In this document: in pieces, positions 7,235 to 14,224 of the stretch | Layout of the letters: each line of letters begins with the position of its first letter | How positions within the stretch are numbered: the stretch's first letter is position 1 | Assembly (NCBI GenBank): GCA_012841485.1 | Contig: DUUU01000173.1 | Location: forward strand, 1 to 15,306 | Direction of reading: 5' to 3' | DNA: 15,306 nucleotides | Source: Armatimonadota bacterium | Lineage (GTDB): Bacteria; Armatimonadota; JAAZEB01 | The notes under the pieces: generated by a model | Seen by the model: the letters and a program-made list of their open reading frames with translations, nothing else | What the model was told of the DNA's origin: nothing | Databases searched by the model: none | Translations under genes and position numbers: made by a program

Positions 7235-7591
7235 ATGAGGTGGAGGCTATGGGCAAAGCGGCTCGCGCTTCCCGCGGGCCTGGTGGTGGCGATGGTCGTG
7301 TACAGTACCTTCTACGGGGGGCTACTGCGCATCCTGCTCGGCGCCAGCGCCTGCGCCCTGATCGGCGCGGTCGCGGGCGCCCTGGGCGGCGCCATCCCTC
7401 ACCGCTCCAGGTGGGGCGCAGCGGACGGCGCCTGCCTGGGAGCCATCATCGGCGCCGGGGCCGGCGCGCGCATGGGCCTGGAGTGGCTTAACTGGCGGAT
7501 GGTAGCCACCCTCTTCCTCCTGACCGGCTTCTTCGGCCTCTGCATGGCCGACCCGCCGTCGGGAGAGGTGCCCACCACTCCCAAGAAATAA
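7235..7591 (+). CDS. Small glycine-rich membrane protein, function unknown
   Basis: This 118-residue protein starts 9 nt after the ilvB stop, so it is probably co-transcribed. It is not recognised as a named family. The N-terminus is basic (RWRLWAKR). Hydrophobic segments lie at about 11-27, 30-54, 62-80 and 88-104, with small-residue runs such as GASACALIGAVAGALGGAI and GAIIGAGAGA that favour tight helix packing. The tail (105-118) is polar and ends PKK. The ribosome site before ATG 7235 is weak (AGGCGG), which fits translational coupling to ilvB. Link to ilvB function is not implied by its sequence. Confidence 0.65.
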   Translation: MRWRLWAKRLALPAGLVVAMVVYSTFYGGLLRILLGASACALIGAVAGALGGAIPHRSRWGAADGACLGAIIGAGAGARMGLEWLNWRMVATLFLLTGFFGLCMADPPSGEVPTTPKK

Positions 7592-7626
7592 GGGGAAGGC
7601 CCGGGCCCCGCGGCCCCGGCCTCCCC
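7592..7626. terminator. Hairpin between convergent genes
   Basis: GGGG-A-AGGCC (7592-7601) pairs with GGCCTCCCC (7618-7626), with one bulged A. Three further inner pairs follow after a mismatch. It starts directly after the stop codon of the membrane protein gene and lies 36 nt from the stop of the convergent oxidoreductase gene, so it can serve both strands. Confidence 0.6.
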
Positions 7627-7661
7627 CACGGCTCTCTATCGCATAGCGATGGAAGAGCTTC

Positions 7662-8822
7662 CTACGGCTTCAGCGCAGGCAGCTCCACCCAGGCGCGCTT
7701 CTGCCAGGACTCCATCCCCTTCTCGGCAAGCTGCACGCCCTTCGCGCCCTCCAACAGGTTCCAGCGGAACGGTTCGTCCTTGACGACATGGCGCAGGAAG
7801 AGCTCCCACTGAATCTTGAAGGCGTTATCGAACGGTTTGAACGCCGGCACCGGGAGCCAGGCATCATAGTAGTTGATCGGGCTGTCGATATCCGGGTTCC
7901 AGATCGGGCGGGGCGTCACCGAGGCGTGCTGCACCACGCACTCGCGCAGGCCGGCCACGGCCGATCCCTTGGTGCCATCCACCTGGATCGTCAGCAGATC
8001 ATCGCGTCGGACGCGCACGGTCCATGACGAGTTGAAGTGCGCGATGATCCCTCCCTCGAGCTCGAAGGTAGCATACGCGGCATCCTCGGCGGTACACTTA
8101 TAGGGTTGCCCCTTCTCATCCCAGCGCGTATCCACATGGGTGGCGCCCAGGCACGAGACGCTCTTCACCTCGCCGAACAGGTTATCGAGCACATAGCGCC
8201 AGTGGCAGAGCATATCGATGATGATGCCGCCGCCTTCCTCACGCCGGTAGTTCCAGGAGGGCCGCTGCGCCGGTACCGAGTCGCCCTCGAAAACCCAGTA
8301 GCCAAACTCGCCACGCACCGAGAGGATGCGCCCGAAGAAGCCGGTGTCGATCAGCATCTTCAGCTTCTGCAACCCGGGCAGCCACAGCTTGTCTTGCACC
8401 ACGCCGTGCTTGACGCCCGCGGCCTTCGCCAGCGTATAGAGCTCGTAGGCTTCCTCCGTGGTGAGCGCTGTCGGCTTCTCGCAGTAGATGTGCTTGCCCG
8501 CCGCGATTGCTCTCTTCACCGCATTGGCACGGCGGTCGGTAGTCTGCGAGTCAAAATAGATGATGTTGTGAGGGTCGGCCAGGGCGCTCTCCAGGTCCGT
8601 GGTCCACTTCTCGACCCCGGAGGTGTTCGAGAGCGCCTCCAGCTTGGCCGGGTTGCGCCCGACGAGGATCGGATCGGGCAGGATGACCTCCTCGTCGCTG
8701 ATCTTCACCCCGCCCTGCCGGATGATAGCCACGATAGAGCGCATCAGGTGCTGGTTCGTGCCCATGCGCCCCGTCACGCCGTTCATGACGATTCCGACCT
8801 TGTGTGTCTTGATCTCGCTCAA
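7662..8822 (-). CDS. Gfo/Idh/MocA family oxidoreductase
   Basis: This 386-residue NAD(P)-dependent oxidoreductase is of the type acting on sugars or cyclitols. The Rossmann nucleotide loop is KVGIVMNGVTGRMG (8-21), CEKP (114-117) holds the family's conserved Lys116, and GGGIIIDMLCHW (197-208) carries the Asp203/His207 substrate-site pair. The C-terminal half is the usual alpha/beta sheet domain. The start is TTG at 8822: GGAGG (8832-8836) is 9 nt upstream, and the next ATG lies inside the Rossmann loop. The gene follows the cupin gene by 75 nt in the same direction, suggesting an operon in which both proteins act on the same small molecule. Substrate is not identifiable. A later insert of the usual N-terminal fold (about 22-45) is longer than in simple family members. 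Confidence 0.9.
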   Translation of the reverse strand: MSEIKTHKVGIVMNGVTGRMGTNQHLMRSIVAIIRQGGVKISDEEVILPDPILVGRNPAKLEALSNTSGVEKWTTDLESALADPHNIIYFDSQTTDRRANAVKRAIAAGKHIYCEKPTALTTEEAYELYTLAKAAGVKHGVVQDKLWLPGLQKLKMLIDTGFFGRILSVRGEFGYWVFEGDSVPAQRPSWNYRREEGGGIIIDMLCHWRYVLDNLFGEVKSVSCLGATHVDTRWDEKGQPYKCTAEDAAYATFELEGGIIAHFNSSWTVRVRRDDLLTIQVDGTKGSAVAGLRECVVQHASVTPRPIWNPDIDSPINYYDAWLPVPAFKPFDNAFKIQWELFLRHVVKDEPFRWNLLEGAKGVQLAEKGMESWQKRAWVELPALKP

Positions 8823-8848
8823 CGCTGATTACCTCCGTGGTGTGGGAT

Positions 8849-8892
8849 GTGAGAGGGGGCGGCGCAATCTGCCATGCATCGGCCCCTCTCAC
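8849..8892 (-). promoter_or_regulatory. Long-loop hairpin between cupin and oxidoreductase genes
   Basis: GTGAGAGGGG (8849-8858) and CCCCTCTCAC (8883-8892) are perfectly complementary over 10 bp, with a 24-nt loop. The structure begins 5 nt after the cupin stop and ends 12 nt before the ribosome site of the oxidoreductase gene. There is no T-run. It may be a partial terminator or a processing/stability element that sets unequal expression within the operon. Confidence 0.5.
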
Positions 8893-8897
8893 GCCTC

Positions 8898-9335
8898 TCA
8901 GTTGGTGCACTGTGGCTGCGCACCCTCCGGGAGTGGCGGTGCCTCTACGCCGGCCTTCGGCAGGGTTCCATCCAGTTCTTGACGCCAGTGCGCCACGTCG
9001 CCCGCGGGCCCATAGCAGTAGATCATGTGCGCCGGCTCATCGCCGATGTTGGTGAGCTGGTGGAAGACCCCAGACGGGATATAGACCGCCTGCCCGGCTT
9101 CGAGCACGCGCCGCTCCTCGCCCAGGCACATCTCCGCCCTACCATCCACAAGGAAGTAGACCTCCTCCTGCTCCTGATTGTGCCAGGGCACCTGGCCACC
9201 CTTCGGCTCCAGGGTCACGTAGCCGATGGAGAAGTTGGTCGCCTGGATCGGCGAAGCTCCCCCGACAAGGTTTTGTGTCCGTCTTCTGGCTGGAAACGTC
9301 CGTCCAGCAATCTGTTTCATATCCGCAATGATCAC
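8898..9335 (-). CDS. Single-domain cupin protein
   Basis: This 145-residue protein fits the cupin_2 pattern. Motif 1 is GGQVPWHNQEQEEVYFLVDG, with His52, Gln54 in place of the second His, Glu58 and Gly65. Motif 2 is GQAVYIPSGVFHQLTN, with Gly81, Pro87, Gly89, His92 and Asn96. Three of the four usual metal ligands (His52, Glu58, His92) are present and Gln54 is a known substitution. Such proteins are often sugar isomerases, epimerases or sensor/binding proteins. The start is GTG at 9335 with GGAGG (9342-9346) 6 nt upstream. The C-terminal 25 residues are Pro-rich and probably disordered. It is first in a likely two-gene operon with the oxidoreductase. Confidence 0.85.
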   Translation of the reverse strand: MIIADMKQIAGRTFPARRRTQNLVGGASPIQATNFSIGYVTLEPKGGQVPWHNQEQEEVYFLVDGRAEMCLGEERRVLEAGQAVYIPSGVFHQLTNIGDEPAHMIYCYGPAGDVAHWRQELDGTLPKAGVEAPPLPEGAQPQCTN

Positions 9336-9476
9336 GTGCTTCCTCCGATGCTCTGGTCATTGGGCCTCGCACCGCATAGCGACATCCCGCGGGCCGGCCG
9401 CGGCGGCTGGTGCTGTGCTATCCTCTTGTTCTACGCCGGCGCCCATTGAACCTTGCCTGCCGGCCGGCCAACACTA

Positions 9477-9505
9477 TTGTCGCGCTCTTGGGGCTATGAT
9501 ATAAT
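9477..9505 (+). promoter_or_regulatory. Promoter of the MutL/GlmL-like gene
   Basis: TTGTCG (9477-9482), a 17-bp spacer and TATAAT (9500-9505) are followed by an ATG at 9515, only 9 nt after the -10. The predicted start of transcription (about 9511-9513) leaves a leader of 2-4 nt, too short for a ribosome site, and none is seen. Confidence 0.8.
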
Positions 9506-9514
9506 GAAACCGCC

Positions 9515-11305
9515 ATGTCAACGAACGAAAAGGCGGTACAATCGATCCTGGCAACCGACTGCGGCAGCACGACCACCAAGGCGATCCTCATTGAGAAGCA
9601 TGGCGATGAGTACCGGCTGGTGGCGCGGGGCGAGGCACCGACGACGGTGGAGGCGCCCTTCGACGACGTCACTGTTGGCGTGCGCAACGCGGCCGCCGAG
9701 GTGGAAGACCTCACGGGGAAACGTCTCCTGGAGGCGGGCCGCCTCATCGTTCCTGCCCGCGATAGCACAACGGGCACGGACCTCTACCTCTCCACGTCGA
9801 GCGCTGGTGGCGGCCTGCAGATGATGGTCGCGGGAGTGGTTCGCTCGATGTCGGGCGAGAGCGCGCAGCGCGCCGCACTGGGCGCTGGCGCCATTATCAT
9901 GGACGTGATCGCCGTTGATGATGGCCGCAGGGAGTATCAGCGGGTCGAGCGCATCCGCAACCTCCGCCCGGATATGATCCTCCTCTCCGGCGGCACGGAC
10001 GGCGGCACCGTGACGCATCTGGTGGAGCTTGCCGAACTTCTCGTCGCCGCGGACCCGCGGCCGCGCCTGGGGATCGGGCTGCAGATTCCGGTGATCTTTG
10101 CCGGGAACAAGGCAGCACGCGAGGCGGTGGCGCGAACGGTGGACGGAAAGTGCGATCTCCGCATCGTCGATAACCTCCGGCCAACGATGGAGCGCGAGAA
10201 CCTGGGGCCTGCCCGAGAGGCAATCCACGAACTCTTCCTGCAGCACGTGATGCAGCAGGCACCCGGCTACTCTAAGCTCTCCTCGTGGACTTCCACCGGG
10301 ATCATGTCCACGCCCAACGCCTTCGGACAAATGGTTCAGACCATCGCCGATAGCCTCGGCCTCTCGGTGCTCGCGGTCGATATCGGCGGCGCGACGACGG
10401 ATGTCTTCAGTGTCTTCGATGGAACCTTCAACCGCACCGTTTCGGCCAACCTGGGGATGAGCTACTCGATCTGCAACGTGCTCCTGGAGGCGGGCACCGC
10501 CAACATCGCGCGTTGGGTACCCTTCCCGCTGGAAGATGCCGACCTGCGCAATCGCCTGCGCAACAAGATGATCCGGCCCACGACGATTCCCCACACGCTC
10601 GCCGATCTGCGCATCGAGCAAGCCGTCGCGCGTGAGGCGCTCCGTCTCGCTTTCGAGCATCACAAATCGCTCGCGCGCGGCCTCAAGGGCGTCCAGCAAG
10701 TGCGCACCATCGGGGAGGCGCTGTCGCAGTCCGGCACCGGCGAAACGCTCGTCGATCTCATGGAGCTAGGCCTGATCGTCGGCAGCGGCGGCGTGCTTTC
10801 GCATGCGCCCCGTCGGGCCGAGTCCGCGCTCATGATGCTGGATGCCTATCAACCGGAGGGCGTGACGCTTCTGGCGGTAGACTCCATCTTCATGATGCCG
10901 CAACTGGGCGTCCTCTCCACCGTCCTTCCGGAAGCCGCGATGCAGGTCTTCGAGCGCGACTGCCTGATCAAGCTCGGGCACACCATCGCGCCCGTGGGAT
11001 CGATGCGCGCCGGCGAGACCGCCGTCACCATCCGCCTGAACGGCTCCGAGGTAGGCGTGCCGTTTGGAAGCATCATGGTTCTGCCGCTTGGCGTGGGGGA
11101 GCAGGCGGAGGTGGAGATCCTCCCGGCGCGTGGCCTCGACGTCGGCGCCGGCAAGGGCCGTCCGCACCGCGCCACGGTCGAAGGCGGCGTGGTCGGGCTG
11201 ATCATCGACGCACGCGGGCGCCCGTTGCAGCTCCCAGGCGATCCTGAGGCGCGCATCGCCAAGCTCACCGAGTGGCACCAGGCACTCGGTCTTCCGGTTC
11301 CCTAG
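9515..11305 (+). CDS. MutL/GlmL-like ASKHA ATPase (mutase accessory protein family)
   Basis: This 596-residue protein matches the MutL/GlmL family (glutamate mutase accessory protein), not the DNA-repair MutL. It shows two actin/Hsp70-type phosphate loops: DCGSTTTKAILI (15-26) and AVDIGGATTDVFSV (287-300). Other glycine-rich motifs are LLSGGTDGGT (156-165) and IVGSGGVLSHAP (421-432). The length is somewhat above typical GlmL because of the C-terminal domain (about 490-596). In clostridia GlmL sits between the glutamate mutase subunit genes glmS and glmE and is thought to help keep or reload the B12 cofactor. No mutase or B12-binding gene lies in this window, so the partner is unknown. It is apparently translated from a near-leaderless mRNA and diverges from the cupin operon. 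Confidence 0.85.
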   Translation: MSTNEKAVQSILATDCGSTTTKAILIEKHGDEYRLVARGEAPTTVEAPFDDVTVGVRNAAAEVEDLTGKRLLEAGRLIVPARDSTTGTDLYLSTSSAGGGLQMMVAGVVRSMSGESAQRAALGAGAIIMDVIAVDDGRREYQRVERIRNLRPDMILLSGGTDGGTVTHLVELAELLVAADPRPRLGIGLQIPVIFAGNKAAREAVARTVDGKCDLRIVDNLRPTMERENLGPAREAIHELFLQHVMQQAPGYSKLSSWTSTGIMSTPNAFGQMVQTIADSLGLSVLAVDIGGATTDVFSVFDGTFNRTVSANLGMSYSICNVLLEAGTANIARWVPFPLEDADLRNRLRNKMIRPTTIPHTLADLRIEQAVAREALRLAFEHHKSLARGLKGVQQVRTIGEALSQSGTGETLVDLMELGLIVGSGGVLSHAPRRAESALMMLDAYQPEGVTLLAVDSIFMMPQLGVLSTVLPEAAMQVFERDCLIKLGHTIAPVGSMRAGETAVTIRLNGSEVGVPFGSIMVLPLGVGEQAEVEILPARGLDVGAGKGRPHRATVEGGVVGLIIDARGRPLQLPGDPEARIAKLTEWHQALGLPVP

Positions 11306-11320
11306 AGAACCGCTCATCTC

Positions 11321-11343
11321 CCTCGGCCCCGCCGGGGGCGAGG
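11321..11343 (+). terminator. Hairpin after the MutL/GlmL-like gene
   Basis: CCTCG (11321-11325) pairs with CGAGG (11339-11343) and CCCC with GGGG across one G-G mismatch, with a 3-nt loop. It begins 15 nt after the stop codon. No T-run follows, so it may be a weak intrinsic terminator. Confidence 0.55.
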
Positions 11344-11543
11344 CCACGGATGAAGGTAGGTCCATCGCGCGCGCGGCGCTGAAGTTCCGCGCTGCTACCC
11401 GGATAGGCCCTTGGGACTCCCCCTCCCAGCGCGCGCTTCCTTGCCATCCCCCTTCCCGGCCCGTGCCAGCGCAGTGTGGCGCTGGAGCGTAGACATCCCT
11501 GGGCGAGGAGATCTGTGCCCGCGGGACCACAACGAGCGCGGAT

Positions 11544-11579
11544 GTGCAAGCGCGACTCAAGCTTGATGCTTCCTTGCAC
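11544..11579. repeat. Inverted repeat over the promoter of the RsbW-like gene
   Basis: GTGCAAG (11544-11550) and CTTGCAC (11573-11579) form a perfect 7-bp inverted repeat spaced by 22 bp. A smaller AAGC...GCTT pair lies inside it. The right arm lies within the promoter spacer and the whole site covers the -35, as expected for a repressor operator. Confidence 0.45.
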
Positions 11580-11591
11580 GAATGATATAAT
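11563..11591 (+). promoter_or_regulatory. Promoter of the RsbW-like gene
   Basis: TTGATG (11563-11568), a 17-bp spacer and TATAAT (11586-11591). The predicted transcript begins near 11598, about 95 nt before the GTG start. In that leader, GGTTG (11660-11664) can pair with CAACC (11689-11693) directly before the start codon. Confidence 0.75.
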
Positions 11592-11693
11592 AGTCTTGGG
11601 AGCACTCGGCAGACTACCGGCGCTATCGAATGCAGGTAGGTGCCATGGGCCGTGCCAGGGGTTGGTGCCTCAGCAGGGGGGTAGAGAGCAACC

Positions 11694-12146
11694 GTGGTGG
11701 TAGGCAAGGTGTATCTGGAGTCTATCGAGGAACTACACCGCGCAAAGGCCCTGGTAAGCCCCGCGCTTGGTCTGTCGGAGATAGCTATCCGTGAATGCCT
11801 GATTGCTCTTTCGGAGGCTGTCGCCAACGCCCTCACCCACGGGCGGCGCGGTTGCCCGCCATACTGCCGCGTCACTGTGCGGGCGCATCCCAAGTACGTC
11901 CACATCACCGTGGAGGATCACGGCGAAGGCTTCGACTGGGCGGGGCTCGAGCCGGAGATGCCCTCCTGGGAAAAGGAGCACGGGCGCGGCGTCCACCTGA
12001 TCCGCCAGCTGATGGATAGCGTCACCATTTCTAGCACGCCTCATGGCACGCGCGTCGAAATGAGCAAGCGTATCTCGCCAGAAGGCGCTACAGAAGCCGA
12101 TACGGACGAAAATCGATCTGGTCCACCGCCACATTGCGATAGGTGA
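11694..12146 (+). CDS. RsbW/SpoIIAB-like ATP-binding (anti-sigma kinase type) protein
   Basis: This 150-residue protein has the GHKL-type ATPase fold (HATPase_c_2) used by anti-sigma serine kinases. The N box is LSEAVANALTHG (Glu41, Asn45), the G1 box VEDHGEGFDW (Asp75, Gly77, Gly79) and the G2 box EHGRGVHLIRQLMD (Gly97, Gly99). The domain ends near residue 126; the last 25 residues are polar. The start is GTG at 11694 (GTG at 11697 is equally possible). The ribosome site is poor: the nearest purine run, AGGGGGG, is about 11 nt away. No sigma factor, anti-sigma antagonist or PP2C phosphatase gene is adjacent, so the partner is unknown. The 3' end overlaps the convergent phosphoesterase gene by 59 bp. 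Confidence 0.83.
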   Translation: MVVGKVYLESIEELHRAKALVSPALGLSEIAIRECLIALSEAVANALTHGRRGCPPYCRVTVRAHPKYVHITVEDHGEGFDWAGLEPEMPSWEKEHGRGVHLIRQLMDSVTISSTPHGTRVEMSKRISPEGATEADTDENRSGPPPHCDR

Positions 12147-12783
12147 TCCCCCCCCGACTCCCCTCGAACGAGCGTCCCTTCCCCCGGTGGACATGGCCAT
12201 AGACCACCTCCGTCACGCCTGCTTCACGGAAGATCTCCACGAAGCTGGTATCGCGCAACTCCGCGGTGAAGGGCGGGATATGGATCATCCCGATCTTGCG
12301 GTCTACCTCCTTGGGCAGCGACGCGAGGGAGGCCCGCAATCGTTGCTCTTCGCTGACGATGATCTCGGCATCGTGCGGCGTGGCGGGGGGCACCACCCAG
12401 CCTCGCGTACCCGCGACCCCCACGCGGATCCCCTCTACCTCCACCACGTAAGACGTCTTGTGCAGCGGCACCAGCGAAGCCGGCAGGCTCGCCTTGAGCC
12501 TCGCCGCTGACTTCTTCGAGGACCACCAGTAGTCATGGTTGCCCCGCACCATCACCTTCGTCCCCGGCAGGGCTGCCAGCCACTCCAGATCAGGCAGCGC
12601 CTCCTCGAAGCGCAGCCCCCAGGAGATATCGCCCACCACCAGCACCGTATCCTCCGGGGCGACAACCTCCATCCACCGCTCTTTGATCTTCTGGTCGTGC
12701 TTTGTCCAGTGCGCCCCGAAGATATCCATCGGTTTCTCGCCGCTCCTGGAGAGGTGAAGATCCGCTATCGCAAAAAGACCCAT
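12088..12783 (-). CDS. Metallophosphoesterase (calcineurin-like)
   Basis: This 231-residue protein has all the metal motifs of the family in order: DLH (Asp8, His10), GDISW (Asp52), GNHD (81-84, with Asn82 and His83), a His in MIHIPP (His168) and GHVH (196-199). It should hydrolyse a phosphodiester or phosphomonoester with two bound metal ions; the substrate is unknown. It is cytoplasmic by sequence. The ATG at 12783 was chosen over a TTG at 12801: GAGGGAG (12787-12793) lies just upstream, and MGLFAIADLHL is the normal family N-terminus. The C-terminus VAVDQIDFRPYRLL looks complete and is encoded opposite the end of the RsbW-like gene. Its start codon is only 10 nt from the -35 of the divergent tRNA promoter. 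Confidence 0.9.
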   Translation of the reverse strand: MGLFAIADLHLSRSGEKPMDIFGAHWTKHDQKIKERWMEVVAPEDTVLVVGDISWGLRFEEALPDLEWLAALPGTKVMVRGNHDYWWSSKKSAARLKASLPASLVPLHKTSYVVEVEGIRVGVAGTRGWVVPPATPHDAEIIVSEEQRLRASLASLPKEVDRKIGMIHIPPFTAELRDTSFVEIFREAGVTEVVYGHVHRGKGRSFEGSRGGITYRNVAVDQIDFRPYRLL

Positions 12784-12793
12784 AAACTCCCTC

Positions 12794-12822
12794 TTGCACA
12801 AAACGCCTGTCTGTGCTATAAT
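12794..12822 (+). promoter_or_regulatory. Promoter of the tRNA-Pro gene
   Basis: TTGCAC (12794-12799), a 17-bp spacer and TATAAT (12817-12822). The tRNA begins 13 nt after the -10, leaving a very short 5' trailer for RNase P to remove. Confidence 0.85.
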
Positions 12823-12835
12823 CTGCGTTGTTGGA

Positions 12836-12913
<78 letters not shown>

Positions 12914-13417
12914 CTTTTTCCTTCCCTAACGGACCCCACTGCTCAACTTCCAGGGTGAACCTGCCAGTCGGTTTCTCTGTCCAGATCGCGAGGCCCAAGA
13001 GCCGTCCGCTGGTATCGCGGCAGATCCCTGGGATGCCGGACTCGCGCTCCGAGGCATCAACGCGGAAGCGTTGGCCGGAACCTACCCGGCGAGGAAGCCC
13101 CCGCCGAGGGTGCGTGGGTGCGCTATTCCCGCGGCCAGGCGATCCATTGCACATGGCTACACTCATCCCAAAGGGTTATTTCCCCGCGAGCACGGAGCTT
13201 TCCTGGCAGATCACCCTCCGTCCGCGCTCCATCCGCAAGGAGGCCGCGCGTCTCCGCCGAACTCTACCGGATGGGCGGGCGCTGGCTGAACCGGCCACCC
13301 TGCCCAACGGAAGCAGCCCAACTACGGGCATCAATAAGCCCTCGATGACACGCCGGCGATGGGGAATGGCAGTGCGGTGCGCGGCAGCGAGGCCCGTCGA
13401 TATACAGGAGGAGACCT
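12914..13417. other. Intergenic stretch without a supported gene, possibly decayed coding DNA
   Basis: No intact gene is supported. All six frames are partly open because of the high GC content. A minus-strand open stretch ending at a TAG (13123-13125) reads protein-like (for example GEITLWDECSHVQWIAWPRE at its end) but has no start codon. A neighbouring minus-strand frame at about 12930-13060 reads SGIPGICRDTSGRLLGLAIW. Both could be remnants of a broken minus-strand gene, with low confidence. The ribosome site AGGAGG (13406-13411) of the next gene closes the stretch. No clear promoter was found. Confidence 0.4.
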
Positions 13418-14224
13418 ATGAACTTTCGGGATGCCGGCTGGGTATGGGAGGGCCAAGGCCTCGACCCCGGCGTCTTTCCCTCGGTCTTCGGAGTGGGCGA
13501 AGGCGCCCGCTACTTCGGAGTATCGCGCGCATGGTACATGTTCCACCCCAACGATGACCTGGGGATGGAGAAGCTGCGCGGCCTGAAAGCCGTCATCTGT
13601 GACATCGCCAAGTGGAAGTATCGCGACTCGGAGGATGGGGGAATCACCCACTGGGTGGATGCCGATCCCGAGGCGGTGCGCGCCGAGGCCGAGACCATCA
13701 GCCAACTCTCCGCGCGCTATGCCAACATCGCCGGCGCCGTGCATGATGATATGCTCGGGCTGATCCGGCGCGAAGGCTACGAGCCCTCGGATTACGCTCC
13801 CATCTATAAGGCACTCAAGAGCAGGAACCCCAAGCTCAACCTATGGGCCGTAGTCTACAGCCATGAGCTCGATGCTGAGACATGGGCGCCCTACCTCCCC
13901 TTCATTGATGTGGTCAGCCTCTGGGTTTGGGAAGCGCAGAACCTATCACGCCTGGAGGAGTATGTCGCCCGTTGTCGCACTATCTTCCCCGGCAAGCCGA
14001 TCAACGTCGGCTCGTACCTTCGAAACTACCCGACGCTCTCTCCGGTGCCGATGGAGCTGCTTCGGGTCCAATGGGAGACGATGCTCGATCTCTTCCGCAA
14101 GGGAGCGATCGACAGCTACTCCATCCTTGGCACCGTACTGATCGACGGCCACCGGCAGCAGGCCGAGTGGGTCCGCGATTTTATCGCCACCAACGCCAAC
14201 GTGCCGAAAGGCAAGGTGAAGTGA
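13418..14224 (+). CDS. Unrecognised protein, possible TIM-barrel enzyme
   Basis: This 268-residue protein is not assigned to a named family. AGGAGG (13406-13411) is 6 nt before the ATG. There is no signal peptide. Predicted strands alternate with helices in a barrel-like order: KAVICDIA (57-64), NIAGAVHDD (103-111), NLWAVVYS (141-148), IDVVSLWVWE (163-172), PINVGSYL (194-201) and SYSILGTVLID (233-243). Acidic residues close several strands (Asp62, Asp110-Asp111, Glu172, Asp243), as in glycoside hydrolase or sugar-isomerase barrels, and aromatic residues are frequent (WVWEGQG, SRAWYMFHP, SLWVWEAQN). The stop TGA shares its A with the ATG of the next gene, so the two proteins are made together. 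A carbohydrate-related role is inferred from the fold pattern and from the neighbouring oxidoreductase. Confidence 0.75.
   Translation: MNFRDAGWVWEGQGLDPGVFPSVFGVGEGARYFGVSRAWYMFHPNDDLGMEKLRGLKAVICDIAKWKYRDSEDGGITHWVDADPEAVRAEAETISQLSARYANIAGAVHDDMLGLIRREGYEPSDYAPIYKALKSRNPKLNLWAVVYSHELDAETWAPYLPFIDVVSLWVWEAQNLSRLEEYVARCRTIFPGKPINVGSYLRNYPTLSPVPMELLRVQWETMLDLFRKGAIDSYSILGTVLIDGHRQQAEWVRDFIATNANVPKGKVK

Larger units (their letters stand above)
11306..11693. other. Intergenic stretch between the MutL-like and RsbW-like genes
   Basis: This 388-bp stretch holds a terminator hairpin (11321-11343), a promoter (11563-11591) with an overlapping inverted repeat, and a leader of about 95 nt. Between 11344 and 11540 nothing convincing is seen: open frames there lack starts with ribosome sites and recognisable protein text. 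Confidence 0.55.

Noticed and set aside
9493..9521. Minus-strand promoter TTGACA-17-CATAGC for the cupin operon
   Set aside because: The -35 is perfect but lies in the start region of the divergent gene, and the -10 matches only three of six bases; too weak to call.
9518..10699. Minus-strand 393-codon frame
   Set aside because: It is a shadow of the MutL/GlmL-like gene with Arg/His-rich text and no ribosome site.
10766..11908. Minus-strand 380-codon frame
   Set aside because: It crosses the MutL-like 3' end, a promoter and the RsbW-like 5' end on the opposite strand, and no family text is visible.
13927..14223. N-terminal extension of the second oxidoreductase to 13927
   Set aside because: The extension lies inside the upstream gene in another frame; the nucleotide-binding loop begins right after the ATG at 14224, as is normal for the family.
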